Of a DNA stretch of 9,089 bases, positions 6,643 through 9,089 are shown piece after piece. Both the position numbers and the translations under genes were made by a program. A model generated the notes under the pieces. The model did not search any database. It was not told the origin of the DNA and was given only the letters and a program-made list of their open reading frames with translations. Position 1 is the stretch's first letter. Each line of letters starts with the position of its first letter. Location of the stretch: positions 1-9,089 of the forward strand of contig SLFT01000069.1 in NCBI GenBank assembly GCA_007124105.1. Reading direction: 5' to 3'. This DNA is from Candidatus Hydrogenedentota bacterium. GTDB lineage: Bacteria > Hydrogenedentota > Hydrogenedentia > Hydrogenedentales > CAITNO01.

Positions 6643-9024
6643 ATGCCGCGAAAGAAAACTAACCCTGGCGCGCCCACCATTGCGCTTCCCCTGCTGCCAC
6701 TGAAAGATGCCGTTGTTTTCCCGAAAATGGTCGTGCCGCTCTTTGTTGGTCGCCCCGGTTCTGTTGCCGCCATCGAACACTCCCTCGAAGAAGGGGCGCC
6801 GCTGTTCCTGTGTACACAACGCGAATCGGACGAAGAGAATCCGGACGCTGCGGGCATGTATCGCGTAGGCACCGCCGCAAAGATCATTAATGTACTGCGG
6901 CTGCCCGACAACTCGATTAAGGTTGTTGTCGAGGGACTGGGACGCGCGCACGCGAAATCATTCGATTTCTCGGCTATCCCATTCGTAGCGATGGTAAAAA
7001 AAGTTGTGACCCGTCGGCGTACCGGCAAACAGGTTGAAGGGCTGATGCGCGCCGTGTTGCATCAGTTCGAAGAGTACGTCCGGCTGACAGGCCGCATTGC
7101 CCCGGAAATTTTCATGACCATCCAGGCAATGGATGATCCCGAGGAATTCGCAGACACAATATGCGCATTCCTTTTTGTTGCCGTCGAGGAGCGACAAGCG
7201 CTTCTCGAGGGGCTGGACGTGGTTAAACGCCTGCATCGCATCTCTGAACTGTTGATGCGCGAAAATGAATTGGCGGAAATTGAACAACGTGTCCGCAACC
7301 GCGTACGCGAGCAGATGGAGCGCGGCCAACGCGAACATTACCTGCAAGAACAGTTGCGCGTGATCCAGCAGGAACTGGGAACGCGTGATGATGGCGGAAA
7401 CGAGTTTACGGAATTGCGGGCCATGATTGAAAAAGCGCGCATGCCTGCCGAAGTGAAGACCAAAGCGGAACGCGAATACCAACGTTATGAGCGTCTGCCC
7501 CTGATGAGCCCGGAAAGCGCCGTGCTGCGCGGCTATCTCGAGTGGCTGTGCGACATGCCCTGGTCCAAGCGCACCCGCGATTCAATTAATCTTCAAGCCG
7601 CCCGCGAAGTGCTGGACGCGGACCATTTCGGTCTTGAGAAGGTCAAGGAACGCATACTGGAATTCCTGGCGGTACGCAAACTGAACAAGAAAGGACGCGG
7701 TCCTATTCTATGCCTGGTGGGGCCGCCAGGGGTCGGGAAAACGTCGCTGGGACAATCCATCGCCCGCGCCATGAATCGCAAGTTCGCGCGCGTGTCTCTA
7801 GGCGGCATCCGAGACGAGGCGGAAATACGCGGCCATCGCCGTACCTACGTGGGCGCGCTGCCCGGGCGCATCGTGCAGAGCATCAAGGACGTAGGCGTCC
7901 TGAACCCCGTGTTTATGCTTGACGAAATAGACAAGATGAGTGTTGATTTTCGGGGCGACCCCTCCGCCGCACTGCTCGAGGCACTCGACCCCGCCCAGAA
8001 CATGAACTTCAGCGATCACTACCTCGAGGTGGGACTGGACTTGTCTGAGGTCTTCTTCATTACCACGGCCAATAGCGAATACAACATTCCTGCGCCCCTC
8101 CAGGACCGCATGGAAATTGTGCGGCTTCCCGGCTATACACAAGAAGAAAAGAGCCAGATTGCAACCTTATTTCTTATCCCGCGTCAAATCAAGGAGTGCG
8201 GCCTGAAACCCAAACATCTGACTTTTTCGGAGACGGGTCTTGACGCGCTGATTCAACGATATACACGCGAGGCGGGCGTCCGTGAACTCGAGCGCATGAT
8301 CGCCAACGTATGTCGTAAAACAGCGCGCAAAATTGTGGACAAAACGGCCGACGGCCCCGTCCTCCTGGATGCAGATACGGTGGTGCAATTGCTGGGACCG
8401 CCTCCCTACAGCGAAACCCGTCCGGAAGTCGCCTCAGAGATGGGCGTTGCCGTCGGCATGGCCTGGACACAGGCAGGCGGCGAGACGCTGCGCATTGAGT
8501 CCAGCGTCATGAAGGGCAAGGGCAACTTGCTGCTGACAGGGCAGCTGGGCGAAGTGATGAAAGAATCCGCAAATGCGGCCTATACCTATATCAGGGCAAA
8601 CGCTGCGCAACTGGGCGTCAAAACCGAGTTCTACAAGACCCAGGATATTCACGTGCATGTGCCAGAAGGCGCTATCCCCAAGGACGGCCCTTCGGCGGGA
8701 CTTGCCATGATCGCTTCCTTATTGTCCGCCCTGACAAACAAAGCGCCTGACGCTGCTGTTGCCATGACAGGCGAAATTACGCTGCGAGGAAAGGTCCTCG
8801 CCGTAGGCGGCGTCAAAGAAAAAGTGCTCGCCGCCAGACGCGCCGGTATACATCGAATTATCCTCCCAAAAGACAACGAAAAGGATTTCCCCGATTTGCC
8901 TGATGAAATCAAGGAAAACATGGCCTTTTCCCTTGTCGAAACGGTGGAGGAAGCCCTTGACGCGGTGTTCGCCGCCAAATCAAAGCGCCGCTCTTCCAGA
9001 AAACGCATCCCCAAAAAAGGATAA
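6643..9024 (+). CDS. lon: Lon protease (LonA type, ATP-dependent, S16 family)
   Basis: A 793-residue cytoplasmic AAA+ protease that degrades misfolded and some regulatory proteins. It has the complete LonA layout. The N-terminal substrate-binding domain (about 12-200) begins with LPLLPLKDAVVFP (15-27). A helical, coiled-coil-like linker spans about 200-330, including REQMERGQREHYLQEQLRVI (222-241). In the AAA+ module, Walker A GPPGVGKT is at 360-367, pore-loop residues Y402-V403 follow RGHRRT, Walker B VFMLDEID is at 423-430, the likely arginine finger is R489 and sensor-2 is in GVRELER (545-551). The protease domain (about 600-775) has the catalytic serine S684 in PKDGPSAG (679-686) and lysine K727 in GGVKEK (722-727), 43 residues apart as in E. 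coli. The tail (779-793) is strongly basic. The start is ATG at 6643, with CCGGAG about 12 bases upstream. It follows clpX and precedes a probable engB by six bases, an order resembling that of Bacillus. Confidence 0.97.
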   Translation: MPRKKTNPGAPTIALPLLPLKDAVVFPKMVVPLFVGRPGSVAAIEHSLEEGAPLFLCTQRESDEENPDAAGMYRVGTAAKIINVLRLPDNSIKVVVEGLGRAHAKSFDFSAIPFVAMVKKVVTRRRTGKQVEGLMRAVLHQFEEYVRLTGRIAPEIFMTIQAMDDPEEFADTICAFLFVAVEERQALLEGLDVVKRLHRISELLMRENELAEIEQRVRNRVREQMERGQREHYLQEQLRVIQQELGTRDDGGNEFTELRAMIEKARMPAEVKTKAEREYQRYERLPLMSPESAVLRGYLEWLCDMPWSKRTRDSINLQAAREVLDADHFGLEKVKERILEFLAVRKLNKKGRGPILCLVGPPGVGKTSLGQSIARAMNRKFARVSLGGIRDEAEIRGHRRTYVGALPGRIVQSIKDVGVLNPVFMLDEIDKMSVDFRGDPSAALLEALDPAQNMNFSDHYLEVGLDLSEVFFITTANSEYNIPAPLQDRMEIVRLPGYTQEEKSQIATLFLIPRQIKECGLKPKHLTFSETGLDALIQRYTREAGVRELERMIANVCRKTARKIVDKTADGPVLLDADTVVQLLGPPPYSETRPEVASEMGVAVGMAWTQAGGETLRIESSVMKGKGNLLLTGQLGEVMKESANAAYTYIRANAAQLGVKTEFYKTQDIHVHVPEGAIPKDGPSAGLAMIASLLSALTNKAPDAAVAMTGEITLRGKVLAVGGVKEKVLAARRAGIHRIILPKDNEKDFPDLPDEIKENMAFSLVETVEEALDAVFAAKSKRRSSRKRIPKKG

Positions 9025-9030
9025 TTCCCC

Positions 9031-9089
9031 ATGCGCGCTGTGCAGGCTTCGTTTGTATGCAGTGCATTGCTGCCCGAACAATTTCCCCG
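9031..9089 (+). CDS. engB: Probable EngB/YsxC ribosome-biogenesis GTPase, 5' end only
   Basis: Only 19 codons are in the window before the right edge cuts the gene. The ATG lies six bases after the lon stop, with AAAAGGA (9015-9021) as a plausible ribosome site about nine bases upstream. The start of the translation contains SFVCSALLPEQFP, which closely follows the N-terminal pattern of EngB/YsxC proteins (FV-SA--PEQYP, just before the G1 motif). EngB is a GTPase needed for late assembly of the large ribosomal subunit. In Bacillus the ysxC gene directly follows lonA, which supports the call. The GTP-binding motifs lie outside the window, so the identification rests on a short match plus gene order. 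Confidence 0.7.
   Translation, partial: MRAVQASFVCSALLPEQFP

Noticed and set aside
6958..7482. Minus-strand open frame of 174 codons inside lon
   Set aside because: It is antisense to an intact Lon with all catalytic motifs; the translation is low in recognisable signal.

Overview
This is a bacterial chromosomal window of moderately GC-rich, housekeeping-type DNA. It holds six complete protein genes and the first codons of a seventh, with no tRNA, rRNA, CRISPR array, transposase or phage gene. The genome probably comes from an uncultured or poorly sampled Gram-negative-type phylum. It uses DciA as its presumed helicase loader, starts genes with TTG and GTG behind good Shine-Dalgarno sites, has an RlpA-type cell-wall domain, and carries a large GT-C glycosyltransferase with an unusual Pro/Gln-rich N-terminus. 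Placement near Hydrogenedentota or another PVC/FCB-neighbour phylum is only a guess; a marker tree of RecF, ClpX and Lon would settle it.

Layout. (1) Positions 1-204 are a hairpin-rich leader, which one edge-open frame also crosses, followed by a small RlpA-like double-psi beta-barrel gene (205-579, +). (2) Convergent to it is a large membrane glycosyltransferase of the GT39/ArnT-like class (625-3198, -). (3) After a 240-bp divergent promoter region come recF (3439-4518, +) and dciA (4499-4831, +), overlapping by 20 bp and so probably translationally coupled. (4) A 336-bp intergenic region holds a 28-bp-arm inverted repeat built around ACTGTCCC units, then two consensus-like tandem promoters. 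(5) The proteostasis block is clpX (5168-6451), a 191-bp spacer with a possible promoter, lon (6643-9024), and the first 19 codons of a gene that looks like engB/ysxC, cut by the window edge.

Functionally, RecF (gap repair, RecA loading) and DciA (replicative helicase loading) form a replication/repair pair, here apart from their common neighbours dnaN and gyrB. ClpX and Lon are the ATP-dependent protein-quality-control pair, and the order clpX-lon-engB resembles the Firmicutes clpX-lonB-lonA-ysxC cluster, but clpP and tig are not immediately upstream of clpX. RlpA-like and GT39 proteins belong to the envelope.

I found no convincing new multi-gene system. The points most worth following are the dyad repeat between dciA and clpX (REP/RAYT-like), the RlpA-like protein that lacks both a clear signal peptide and the catalytic histidine of lytic RlpA, and the foldable leader in front of it.
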